NCBI GenBank assembly: GCA_044221315.1
Contig: JBGAPK010000004.1
Span: 1-64,000, forward strand
Direction of reading: 5' to 3'
DNA length: 64,000 nt
Source: JAFEBO01 sp044221315
GTDB lineage: Bacteria; Planctomycetota; Phycisphaerae; Phycisphaerales; UBA1924
Position 1 is the first letter of the stretch. Each line of letters starts with the position of its first letter. A program made the position numbers and the translations under genes. Below the pieces are notes generated by a model that was given only the letters and a program-made list of their open reading frames with translations, was not told the origin of the DNA and searched no databases. This document shows, in pieces, positions 8,426-16,185 of this stretch.

Positions 8426-9340
8426 TCAATCGGCCGCGAGAGCCCGATCCAGCCTTCCCGCACTTGCCTCCAGAAGTTCCTCGGCCCTCGCCCGATCGAT
8501 CGTCCGCCGTTGCATCAGGACGGCGGTTTTCACGCTTCCCCCGGCCCGCTCCAGGAGGACCAGCGAGTCCTCGCGGGAATATCCCGTCAGTGTTGCGATG
8601 ATCCGCACCGCCCTGTCGCGTAGCTTGTCGTTGGTTGCCCGAAGGTCCACCATCAGATTTTCAAATACCCGACCCGACTGCACCATCAGCGTTGTCGAAA
8701 TCGCATTCAGCGCGAGCTTGGTTGCCGTTCCGGCCTTCATCCGCGTGGAACCGGTGAGCACCTCCGGTCCGGTCTCAATCGCGATCACGAAATCTGCCCC
8801 GACCGGCGCGACCACCGGCGAGCAGGTCAGAAATGCCGACTTCGGACGCGATCCGAGTGTGGAGAGATGCTCAAAGACGCCCAGCACATACGGCGTTGTC
8901 CCACCTGCGGCAATTCCGATGACGCTGTCCCGAGCATCCAGTCCCAGGGCTTCCAGCTCCGGCCAAGCCCCGCGCGGCTCATCCTCCTTGCCCTCGCTGC
9001 TCTTCCGGAGCGCCGCGTCTCCTCCCGCGATGATCCCGACGATGCGGCCCGGCTCGATCTGAAACGTCGGTGGTGCTTCGGACGCGTCAAGAACTCCCAG
9101 CCGCCCCGAGGTGCCGGCCCCGACATACACAAGCCGGCCGCCCGCGAGAAAACCCGGCGTCGCGGCGCTGACAAAGGCCTCGATCGCCGGCGCCGCCGAG
9201 TCCATCGCGTCGAGCACCGCACGATCCTCGCTCAGAATCAGCGAGACGCACTGCGCGGGCGAGAGCGCGTGCAGATTCATCGTTCGCGGATTGCGCTGTT
9301 CGGTCAGGACGTGCGAGCGATTTGGAGGTAACCGGCCCAT
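8426..9340 (-). CDS. murQ: N-acetylmuramic acid 6-phosphate etherase
   Basis: A 304-residue SIS-domain enzyme that removes lactate from MurNAc-6-phosphate to give GlcNAc-6-phosphate in cytoplasmic peptidoglycan recycling. Diagnostic segments are LTEQRNP near the N-terminus, GAGTSGRLGVLDASEAPPTF (phosphosugar site with the catalytic Glu) and STRMKAGTATKLALN. The C-terminal helical tail (ERAGGSVKTAVLM) is also typical. ATG 9340 is chosen because it keeps the conserved LTEQRNP segment. TTG 9346 is also possible. It lies 9 bases from the anmK stop, in the order anmK-murQ. The two enzymes act consecutively. Confidence 0.95.
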   Translation of the reverse strand: MGRLPPNRSHVLTEQRNPRTMNLHALSPAQCVSLILSEDRAVLDAMDSAAPAIEAFVSAATPGFLAGGRLVYVGAGTSGRLGVLDASEAPPTFQIEPGRIVGIIAGGDAALRKSSEGKEDEPRGAWPELEALGLDARDSVIGIAAGGTTPYVLGVFEHLSTLGSRPKSAFLTCSPVVAPVGADFVIAIETGPEVLTGSTRMKAGTATKLALNAISTTLMVQSGRVFENLMVDLRATNDKLRDRAVRIIATLTGYSREDSLVLLERAGGSVKTAVLMQRRTIDRARAEELLEASAGRLDRALAAD

Positions 9341-9349
9341 CCGCAAACC

Positions 9350-10504
9350 CTAGCCCGCGACGCGGGCCGCGGATGCCGCGGGGTAGACCCAGGCTCCGGC
9401 CAGGGGAGCGGGCGCGCAAACGCCCGTGACGGCCGGCAGCGTGATGGGCACCCCGTCTTGACAGAGCGCACCGAGCACCGCGAACTCAATCGCTTCGCGG
9501 AATTCGCCGGGAACTCCAAAATGATCTGATGGAAGCACCGCCGAAGTGCACCCCGCACCGCGCTTGATCGCCGAAACCAGTGTCGCGTTCCTCGCGCCGC
9601 CGCCCGCAAGGAGAATCGCGTGAGCGCCGCGGCAACGCTCAACAATCGCGTGAGCGATCGCCTCGCAGGCGCTCGCCGCAAGGTCCGGGCCGGAAAGGCG
9701 ATTCTTCGCTGATTCGATCCAGTCGAAAGTCTCGTTTCCAGTCCCGAGACTCCGCGTCGCACCACCGTGTCCCCGAAACGCATCCAGAAGGTCCGATGCC
9801 GCGGACGGGTCCGGCTTCCCGCGACCGGCGATACGTCCGCCCTCATCGAACGGGACACCGAGCAGATCGCGGGCGATGCGGTCGAGAAGCTGATTGCATG
9901 CGCAAATGTCAAGGCCTCGGACAGCCTGTGTCCAGTCACCGGCATCCGAGGCGCACGCCCCAGCGGGAACACGCGTCGCGTTGGCGAAGCCCCCGAGATT
10001 CACCACGACAAAGCCGCCAGCGAGTTCCGCGTGATGTCGGAGCAGCAGGGCGTCCGCGATCGGTGTGATCGGCGCTCCCTGCCCACCCGCCGCCATGTCT
10101 GCGCCGCGCAGATCGAAGAGCACCGGCGCCTTGACCTCCCTTGCGATCGGCCACGGATTCAGCAGTTGCCATCCCAGCGGCGGCTTGTGAAAAACCGTCT
10201 GCCCGTGCACGCACACAAGATCGAGTTTGTCACGGCCGGCCAGCTCGCGCACGGCATGGGCGTGAAGAAGGCCGAATTCGTGCGAGAGTTTCGCAATGTC
10301 GCCGGCGGTCATGGGTGTTTGCCCAGCCAGGTCCCGAAGCGACGCTGCGAGCAATCCCAAGCCCGTATTTGACCCACGAACGAAGGATGCCCGTAGCCCG
10401 AGGCCGCGCCCTGAAACCTGCACCAGCGCGCAGTCGAGCCCGTCGATGCTCGTACCAGTCATGCAGCCGACGACCAACCGGCTTGAATCGTCCCGGTCAG
10501 GCAC
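9350..10504 (-). CDS. anmK: Anhydro-N-acetylmuramic acid kinase
   Basis: A 384-residue ASKHA-fold kinase that hydrolyses and phosphorylates 1,6-anhydro-MurNAc to MurNAc-6-phosphate, the substrate of the adjacent MurQ. Signatures: GCMTGTSIDGLDCALV at the N-terminus, VHGQTVFHKPP, VVNLGGFANAT (ATP-binding) and LLAGGGARNATL (adenosine motif). The frame is open to 10573, but GTG 10504 has GGAG 7 bases upstream and overlaps the GH20 stop by only 8 bases, as in a coupled operon. ATG 10522 lacks such a site. The length then matches the family's usual 370-385. Confidence 0.93.
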   Translation of the reverse strand: MPDRDDSSRLVVGCMTGTSIDGLDCALVQVSGRGLGLRASFVRGSNTGLGLLAASLRDLAGQTPMTAGDIAKLSHEFGLLHAHAVRELAGRDKLDLVCVHGQTVFHKPPLGWQLLNPWPIAREVKAPVLFDLRGADMAAGGQGAPITPIADALLLRHHAELAGGFVVVNLGGFANATRVPAGACASDAGDWTQAVRGLDICACNQLLDRIARDLLGVPFDEGGRIAGRGKPDPSAASDLLDAFRGHGGATRSLGTGNETFDWIESAKNRLSGPDLAASACEAIAHAIVERCRGAHAILLAGGGARNATLVSAIKRGAGCTSAVLPSDHFGVPGEFREAIEFAVLGALCQDGVPITLPAVTGVCAPAPLAGAWVYPAASAARVAG

Positions 10505-12284
10505 GGCCGCTCTCCGTCGCATCGAATTCACGGACCAGACGCTCGTAGTGCGCCGCGCTCGAATCCAAGCCACCCGGTCGCGACCGGATCAGCCACAGGC
10601 GCCGGTGTTCCGACACAAGATGCTCCAAATCGGATCGCAACCCCTTGCATTCGTTCGGATCGCCCTCTCGCCGTGCGGCCGCACGTGCGCAAAGGGTCCC
10701 CGCCGCGAACGCCGTAAACGCCAATTCACTTTTGAGCGTCTCGCTCACGCCGGTCGGAACTTTTTCCGCCAGCCACGCCGCGGCTTCGACGCTCTCACGC
10801 CAGAGCCCGGCGCTCCCCGGCTTCCACAAGTCACCCCATGCCAGCGTCGAATCCTGCAACAGGGCGGAGGCATTCTTGAGGCGAGTCGGCTTGCCGCCCG
10901 CGTCCGGCCTGCCGCTGATCTGTTTCTGAATCTTGTCGATCTCGCCCATGTCTTCAAGCCATCGTGCCGTTTCGAGTCGCTCATCGCCGAAGGCCTGGAG
11001 CGATTCGGCATCCGGATCAACTCCTCCGGTCTCGCCGGTCCATGCCGCGTTCAGCCCATCGACCAGCCCGTGAAGCGACACGGGCCACTGCTGGCGATGC
11101 CCAAGATCTCCCCAATCTGTCATGAGCAGCCCGGTCGCGCCGTGTTTCTTCGCCGAGACCAGGGCCTCGTCGATGTTGCCGCGACGCTCCACCGTCCGCC
11201 CGATGATGCTCCGCCAGGCGCTGGTCCCGGGGCAGACCCAAAACTCCCGCCCCGTGTTCTTGAGCGTGTGCCCCCATCCGTCAAAGTCCGATTCCGGCTC
11301 GTACCCCCAGGCCAAAGCGAGCAGTTCCTTCGGCATCGTGCCGATCCGATTGGGCTGGGAAAGCGCGATGTCCGCCCAGAACATCGGGCGGAATCCGTGC
11401 CGGCGCGTCTCCGCAACCACCTTGTGAACGAAGTCGAAGTAGACCTCCGCGCGCCCGCGCTTGGCAATTTCCGCGGCGCTGCGTCCCTGCCCGACATCAA
11501 AAGTCTCGTCGCAGTTGATGTTGACCAGTTTGCTCGAGAAGTGGGGGAGCAACTGATCGAGCATGTCGCGAACCAATTCGATCGAGCGCGGATCGATAGG
11601 ACAAAGGCTGAACGGCCCCGCCCGCTCCCACTCCATGAAACTCCAAACTTTGTCGAGGCTGTCGATCTCCGCCAGGGGCAGATACCGCGGTCGCTTCAGC
11701 CAGGACGCCAGATGCCCGAAGCAATTCTGGTTCGCCGCCAGGGCGATCCCGAGCGACTTGCACTGTGCATCGAAGGAGTCGTATTCCGCCCCGGTCATCG
11801 GCGATGCGTCACGCCAGACATCCTCGTGCCCGGCATACGCAAATGTGTGCTCGGTGTAGAGCTGGAGGTGATTGCACTTGAGGAGCGCCAGCGTGCCGGC
11901 GATTTCCCTCAAATGCTCCATCGTCGGGACCCGATCCCGCGAGATGTCCAGCATCACGCCGCGAGTTGCCAAGGCCGGACTGTCCGAAATCTCGAGTGCT
12001 GGAAGGCGGTCGCCATACTGGCGCAGCAGCTGTGCCAGTGTGGCGGCTCCGTTCCGGATTCCGGCGACCGATCCCGCCGTAATCAAGATCGGTGGGTTTT
12101 CCTTCTCACGCACCAACATCCGGTAGCCCTCTTCGGGCTTGCCTTCGCCCAACGAGCGGTCGCGTGAAAACCGGACCGACGCCCCTTCGCTCTGGAATTC
12201 GATCGATTCAAGCCCGGCGGCGCGGAGCACCGGCTCGACCGCCGTGCGCAGCGGACCCGCATCCACGCGCAGAGGCATCGGCAA
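10497..12284 (-). CDS. GH20 beta-N-acetylhexosaminidase (start codon unclear)
   Basis: A glycoside hydrolase family 20 enzyme that removes terminal beta-linked GlcNAc or GalNAc. The (beta/alpha)8 barrel begins at ATRGVMLDISRDRVP. The catalytic Asp-Glu pair is in LVNINCDETFDVG, and later barrel motifs include TGLLMTDWGD. There is no signal peptide, so the enzyme should be cytoplasmic. With AnmK and MurQ downstream it probably trims imported GlcNAc-anhydroMurNAc or similar muropeptide sugar. Only TTG 12284 and ATG 12278 are standard starts, yet in-frame codons upstream to about 12335 encode LLIPRPKVLQRVGG, which reads like the family's true N-terminus. Translation may start at a rare codon such as ATT 12377, or a one-base error may hide the real start (see findings). 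The downstream anmK overlaps its stop. Confidence 0.85.
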   Translation of the reverse strand: MPMPLRVDAGPLRTAVEPVLRAAGLESIEFQSEGASVRFSRDRSLGEGKPEEGYRMLVREKENPPILITAGSVAGIRNGAATLAQLLRQYGDRLPALEISDSPALATRGVMLDISRDRVPTMEHLREIAGTLALLKCNHLQLYTEHTFAYAGHEDVWRDASPMTGAEYDSFDAQCKSLGIALAANQNCFGHLASWLKRPRYLPLAEIDSLDKVWSFMEWERAGPFSLCPIDPRSIELVRDMLDQLLPHFSSKLVNINCDETFDVGQGRSAAEIAKRGRAEVYFDFVHKVVAETRRHGFRPMFWADIALSQPNRIGTMPKELLALAWGYEPESDFDGWGHTLKNTGREFWVCPGTSAWRSIIGRTVERRGNIDEALVSAKKHGATGLLMTDWGDLGHRQQWPVSLHGLVDGLNAAWTGETGGVDPDAESLQAFGDERLETARWLEDMGEIDKIQKQISGRPDAGGKPTRLKNASALLQDSTLAWGDLWKPGSAGLWRESVEAAAWLAEKVPTGVSETLKSELAFTAFAAGTLCARAAARREGDPNECKGLRSDLEHLVSEHRRLWLIRSRPGGLDSSAAHYERLVREFDATESGRA

Positions 12285-12372
12285 CGCGGCAAACCCGCCG
12301 ACGCGTTGAAGGACCTTCGGCCGCGGAATGAGCAGCGGGCGGTCTTTGGACGGACTTCGCGTTGAATTTGGA

Positions 12373-13959
12373 TCAATGTTCGTCAGGTTTCAACTCCGCC
12401 GGTCGGCGTCCCAAGACGCAAACCAGGAATGCACACGCCGTCCCGATCACCAGATGCCACGGCCAGGCGAGCGTCACGTCGCCCATCCCGACGTACCCAG
12501 CGTATCGCCGCCACGCGATAGGCTGCAGACACGCCAGAACCACAAATCCCACCACGATCGCCGCGATCGCCGACATCGAATTCCCGCGCCGCGTGAACAG
12601 CGCAGTCAGAAATACCGCAAGAAGACCGGCGTATGCAAACGTCATGACCCCGAGCGCCAGATCAATGAGAGTCTGCGAATTCGCCCGCTGCCAGTACACG
12701 CAGAAGATCGCAAATCCCGTCAGCACGATGCCCCACGCCACCACGCCCACCCGTCCGGCGGCGACATAGTGTCTGGGGTCACGGCCCGGCCGGCGCGGCA
12801 TGTAGAAATCCCGGATCGCCGTTGCCGACATCGCATTCAATGCCGAGTTCAAGCTGGAAATCCCGACCGAGAGAAGCCCCGCCATCATCAGGCCGGACAT
12901 CCCGGCCGGCATCTCTCGCAGAATAAAAGTCAGGAACACGCGTTTGGAATCGGCGGGCACATAACCCGGCGCGGCGCTCCCCATTCTGGCGGATTCGCCG
13001 TAAAACACGTACAGCAACAGCCCGATCACAAGGAACAGCGCGACGATCGGGATTCCCAGCGCAATCGCCAGCACCGCCGACTGTCCGCCCTTGAGCGCGG
13101 TGCGGCAGGTCAACATCCGCTGGGCCAGATCGTGATCCGTCCCATATGACGCGAGCCCCATCAGCGGGAACGCGATGAGCGACGTCCACAGGGTGAAATG
13201 CAGCGACAGATCGGCCCGCGTGTCCACCATGAGTAGCTTGCTGCCCTGGCCCCCCGTTGGCGCTCGCAGAGTTTCCACGATTTGCGAGGTGCTCATCGGG
13301 ATCTTGTGCAGCAGCAGCCAGATCGCCCCGACCACAGCAAGCAGCAGGACGACGGTCTGCACGACCTCCGTCCAGATCACGCTCGATATCCCTCCCGCGA
13401 GCGTGTAGGAAACGGAAATTACCACCAGCGCAACGCACGCCACAATCACCTGCGACTCCGGCTGTTCTGCGCCGCGATCTCCAAAGAGCAGCATCGAGAG
13501 CGGGATTGCCGCGATGTAGATTCTCGCGCCGCTCGCAAAGACCCGACCGATCATGAAGGTCGCGCTCGCGGCGCTCTTGGCCCCGTTGCCCATCCGCTGC
13601 CCGAGCAACTCGTAAATGCTCGTGACGTCCGCCTTGTAGAACGCCGGGATGAAATACACCGCCACGATCCCGATCGCGATCAGCCCGCCGATGTTTGTGA
13701 CCAGGTACGTGAGGTTGCCTGTGTAGGCGATCTGCGGCACGCCGATGAAGGTCGCCACCGACAGCGAGCTGGCGATGACGGAGAGCGCCACCGCCCAGAC
13801 CGGCATCCGCCTGCCTCCCAGGAAGTAGTCGCTTGTGTCCTTCTGTTCCCGACGGGAAAAGAGCACCCCGCTGGCAGTCAGCACCGCCAGATAGACCCCA
13901 AGCACGGCCCAATCTAGGGGCCGCAAAAAGGTCGCAGAGGTTGAAAGGGGGCCTTGCAC
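12373..13959 (-). CDS. Sodium:solute symporter (SSS family)
   Basis: A 528-residue integral membrane protein with about 13-14 hydrophobic helices. The family core is clear: DYFLGGRRMPVWAVALSVIA after the first helix, then SSLSVATFIGVPQIAY, and SSLNSALNAMSATAIRDFY late in the protein (the SSS signature region). These carriers use the Na+ gradient to import sugars, amino acids or vitamins. As the first gene of the operon with GH20, AnmK and MurQ, it is most simply an importer of amino sugar or anhydro-muropeptide sugar. The start is GTG 13959. No strong ribosome site is visible, and a leader with two repeated hairpins lies immediately upstream. Confidence 0.88.
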   Translation of the reverse strand: MQGPLSTSATFLRPLDWAVLGVYLAVLTASGVLFSRREQKDTSDYFLGGRRMPVWAVALSVIASSLSVATFIGVPQIAYTGNLTYLVTNIGGLIAIGIVAVYFIPAFYKADVTSIYELLGQRMGNGAKSAASATFMIGRVFASGARIYIAAIPLSMLLFGDRGAEQPESQVIVACVALVVISVSYTLAGGISSVIWTEVVQTVVLLLAVVGAIWLLLHKIPMSTSQIVETLRAPTGGQGSKLLMVDTRADLSLHFTLWTSLIAFPLMGLASYGTDHDLAQRMLTCRTALKGGQSAVLAIALGIPIVALFLVIGLLLYVFYGESARMGSAAPGYVPADSKRVFLTFILREMPAGMSGLMMAGLLSVGISSLNSALNAMSATAIRDFYMPRRPGRDPRHYVAAGRVGVVAWGIVLTGFAIFCVYWQRANSQTLIDLALGVMTFAYAGLLAVFLTALFTRRGNSMSAIAAIVVGFVVLACLQPIAWRRYAGYVGMGDVTLAWPWHLVIGTACAFLVCVLGRRPAELKPDEH

Positions 13960-13994
13960 GGCCGGAAGCTATCGCCCCGGCGGCTCGAAAGGCC

Positions 13995-14153
13995 AAAAAG
14001 AAAAAAACTCACCAGCGAATTCCGCCCGCGGGTGAGTCATAGGAGGAGAGAGACAAGACTTTTCGAGGGCTGGCCGGTTTCCCGGCTTCCCTCTGTAAAC
14101 CCGGCTACGTGTTTCCGCCCGCAGCCGAGTCAATAGGAGGAGAGAGACAAGAC
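13995..14153 (-). ncRNA. Candidate structured leader RNA with tandem repeat and terminator-like hairpin
   Basis: Read on the minus strand toward the symporter, this leader has two imperfect copies of a 40-base unit (14153-14113 and 14059-14020). Each holds the same pyrimidine tract GTCTTGTCTCTCTCCTCCTA followed by a hairpin whose loop contains the conserved GCGGGCGGAA. The stems differ but still pair: CGGCT/AGCCG (14127-14123 with 14106-14102) in the first copy, CTCACC/GGTGAG (14036-14031 with 14013-14008) in the second. Between them is a third stem with a GNRA tetraloop, CCGG-GAAA-CCGG. The second hairpin is followed directly by T7CT5 (14007-13995), which makes it look like an attenuator 36 bases ahead of the symporter start. 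I know no RNA family that matches. Transcription is inferred, not shown. Confidence 0.5.
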
Positions 14154-14159
14154 AACTCA

Positions 14160-14186
14160 AACATGCCTCAGATTTCAGAACATGCC
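14160..14186. repeat. Direct repeat AACATGCC at 19-base spacing
   Basis: AACATGCC stands at 14160-14167 and again at 14179-14186, just upstream of the leader of the symporter operon. Two copies about two helical turns apart on the same face of DNA could bind a regulator. No matching regulator gene is in the window. Confidence 0.35.
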
Positions 14187-14293
14187 AACCATCTGCGAGG
14201 AATATTTCGATTTTTCCGTTTGTGCCGCTCTAAACGCCTGTAGATGCAAGTCTTATGGATTTTGTCCGGGGCGGGGACTTTCGCGAAATACAA

Positions 14294-14319
14294 GAAGCCC
14301 GGAGATGTCTCTGGGCTTC
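14294..14319 (-). terminator. Terminator of the superoxide dismutase gene
   Basis: GAAGCCCGGAGA and TCTCTGGGCTTC form a near-perfect stem with one G-U pair. On the minus strand it is followed by TTGTATTT. It lies 29 bases beyond the dismutase stop and separates that gene from the symporter operon. Confidence 0.65.
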
Positions 14320-14347
14320 GAAGGGGCCAAAACGGGCCAAATCTGTG

Positions 14348-15154
14348 TTATCGGGCTATCGCACGCTCGTAAAGCTGCTGGCAGAACTCCCAGTTGACCA
14401 CGTTGAACCACGCCGTGACGTAGTCCGGGCGCTTGTTCTGGTATTTCAGGTAGTACGCGTGCTCCCAGACATCGATCCCAACGACCGGCAAGCAGCCGGT
14501 CACCATCAGGTCCTGCTGCTTTTCACCTTGGATGAGCAGAAGCTGCCTGGACCATGGCTCGACCACCAGCCAGCCCCAGCCGCCGCCCTCAACCGAGTTG
14601 GCCGTGGTCTTGAATTGAGCCACGAACTGTTCGTACGACCCGAAAGTCTTCTGGATAGCCTCGGCAAGTTTGCCCTTGGGTGAGCCGCCGCCCCCTTTGC
14701 TTGGCGGAGCCATCATGTTCCAGAAGAGGCTGTGGTTGATGTGGCCGCCGCCGTGGAAGGAGACCTGGTTGGCCCAGAACTTCACCAAGGCTGAGTCGCC
14801 AGCGGCCGACCGGATCCGGGCCAGTTCGGCGAGGGCCTTGTTCAGGCCGTTCACGTAGGCCTGGTGGTGCTTGTCGTGGTGGATCTCCATCGTCTTGGCG
14901 TCGATGTGCGGTTCGAGGGCGTCGAAGGCGTAGTGCAGTGGCGGAAGCACGAACTGGCCCGAGGCGTCGTCAAAGAGGTTCAACTCGGCCGGGATCACAT
15001 TGCCGGGGACGATCGCGGTGGGGGGTGTTTTGGCTTGCGCGCCAGCCGGCTGGGCCGGTTGCTGGGCCACCGCCGATCCGGCGATGGCGGCGGCTCCCAG
15101 TCCGAGTGCCGCGAGCATCTCACGCCGATCCAGTCGGGATTCAGAGCTTTGCAT
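14348..15154 (-). CDS. Exported Fe/Mn superoxide dismutase
   Basis: A 268-residue protein. The C-terminal 200 residues are an Fe/Mn superoxide dismutase: first metal His in EIHHDKHHQAYVNGL, second in GGGHINHSLFWNMM, and Asp plus His in GIDVWEHAYYLKY, with the final VVNWEF segment. It converts superoxide to peroxide and oxygen. The first 31 residues are a twin-arginine leader (DRREMLAALGLGAAAIAGSA) followed by an Ala/Pro/Gln linker, so folded, metal-loaded enzyme is probably exported by Tat to the periplasm. Most members of the family are cytosolic. The start is ATG 15154, with AAAGGA 8 bases upstream. It is monocistronic between two terminators. Confidence 0.93.
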   Translation of the reverse strand: MQSSESRLDRREMLAALGLGAAAIAGSAVAQQPAQPAGAQAKTPPTAIVPGNVIPAELNLFDDASGQFVLPPLHYAFDALEPHIDAKTMEIHHDKHHQAYVNGLNKALAELARIRSAAGDSALVKFWANQVSFHGGGHINHSLFWNMMAPPSKGGGGSPKGKLAEAIQKTFGSYEQFVAQFKTTANSVEGGGWGWLVVEPWSRQLLLIQGEKQQDLMVTGCLPVVGIDVWEHAYYLKYQNKRPDYVTAWFNVVNWEFCQQLYERAIAR

Positions 15155-15183
15155 GTGGGGGTTCCTTTCAGGAAGAGCATACG

Positions 15184-15217
15184 AAAACGCCGCGATCCTC
15201 GGGGGAGAATCGCGGCG
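15184..15217 (-). terminator. Terminator of the rpsB-tsf operon
   Basis: The arms CGCCGCGAT (15188-15196) and ATCGCGGCG (15209-15217) form a 9-bp stem. On the minus strand it is followed by TTTTCG. It stands 39 bases after the tsf stop. Confidence 0.7.
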
Positions 15218-15255
15218 ATGATTAATACTGGCGGAAAGAGCCCGAGTTTAGGGGG

Positions 15256-16077
15256 TCAGGTCGATTCGCCGACCTGCCAGCGGAAGAAGGCGATGATGCT
15301 CGCCTTGGGGCCGACGAGGTCCTTCACCTTCTTCGTGGGGTCCATGATGAAGGGCTGCTCCATCAGGGCGATTTCTTCGAAGAATTTGCGCATGCCGCCC
15401 TCGACCATCTTTTCGGCGATTTCTTTGGGCTTGCCGGATTCCATGGCCTGCTCGATGCGGAACTTGCGTTCCTTCTCGACGACGGCTGCGGGCACGTCCT
15501 TGGCCGAAACGCCCTGCGGACGGGGGACGGCGGCAACAACGTGCATGCAGACTTGGCGGAGCGTCTCCTGGCTGATGTCGCCCTCGGCCTGAACCAGCGA
15601 GCCGGTCTTGCCGTCGTGGTGGACGTACGCGCCAAAGGCGGTTCTGCCGGCCTCTCCGAGCAGTTTGTGCCCGCGGGAGAACGAGCAGTTCTCGCCGGTG
15701 GCGATGCGGACTTCATCGACAGCCGACTTGATCGCTGGAGTCTCTGAAACTGCCCCTGCGTGTGCTTCAAGCGCGAGCTTGGCGACCTTGCCCACCATTT
15801 CTACGAACTTCTCGCTCTTGGCGGTGAAGTCGGACTCGGCACGGACCTCCACGATCGCTGCGGCGGTGTGGTCGTTGTTCACATGAATGCCGATCCGGCC
15901 TTCGCCGGCGGCACGGTCGGTGCGGCCTTCCATCTTGCCTTTGAGCTGCTTGCGAAGGATCTCTTCGGCTTTCTCTGGGTCGCCGCCGGCCTCACCAAGG
16001 GCCGCCTTGCACGCCATCATCGGGAGGCCCGTCTTGTTTCGGAGGGCCATCACGTCTTTGCTGTTGATCTCTGCCAT
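15256..16077 (-). CDS. tsf: Translation elongation factor Ts
   Basis: A 273-residue EF-Ts, the nucleotide-exchange factor that releases GDP from EF-Tu. The N-terminal UBA-like domain has LRNKTGLPMMACKAALGEAG. The core has AAIVEVRAESDFTAKSEKF, the counterpart of the usual ESDFVARNEEF. Two copies of the dimer-type core domain follow, and a C-terminal QPFIMDPTKKVKDL stretch. The start is ATG 16077 with AAGGA 11 bases upstream. It follows rpsB on the same strand by 108 bases, the standard bacterial pair. Confidence 0.95.
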   Translation of the reverse strand: MAEINSKDVMALRNKTGLPMMACKAALGEAGGDPEKAEEILRKQLKGKMEGRTDRAAGEGRIGIHVNNDHTAAAIVEVRAESDFTAKSEKFVEMVGKVAKLALEAHAGAVSETPAIKSAVDEVRIATGENCSFSRGHKLLGEAGRTAFGAYVHHDGKTGSLVQAEGDISQETLRQVCMHVVAAVPRPQGVSAKDVPAAVVEKERKFRIEQAMESGKPKEIAEKMVEGGMRKFFEEIALMEQPFIMDPTKKVKDLVGPKASIIAFFRWQVGEST

Positions 16078-16185
16078 GGTGCTGTTCCTTGCCGCGCCGA
16101 ATAGAGACCGGCGACGGATCGAATTCGTTCTCGCTGTGGGTCGAGCGCCGGGTCAATCCGAAGCGGCCCGGCCGGAGCCTTGTGT

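Noticed and set aside
10296..12167. A 623-codon plus-strand frame across anmK and GH20
   Set aside because: Antisense shadow of two genes with full catalytic motifs on the other strand.
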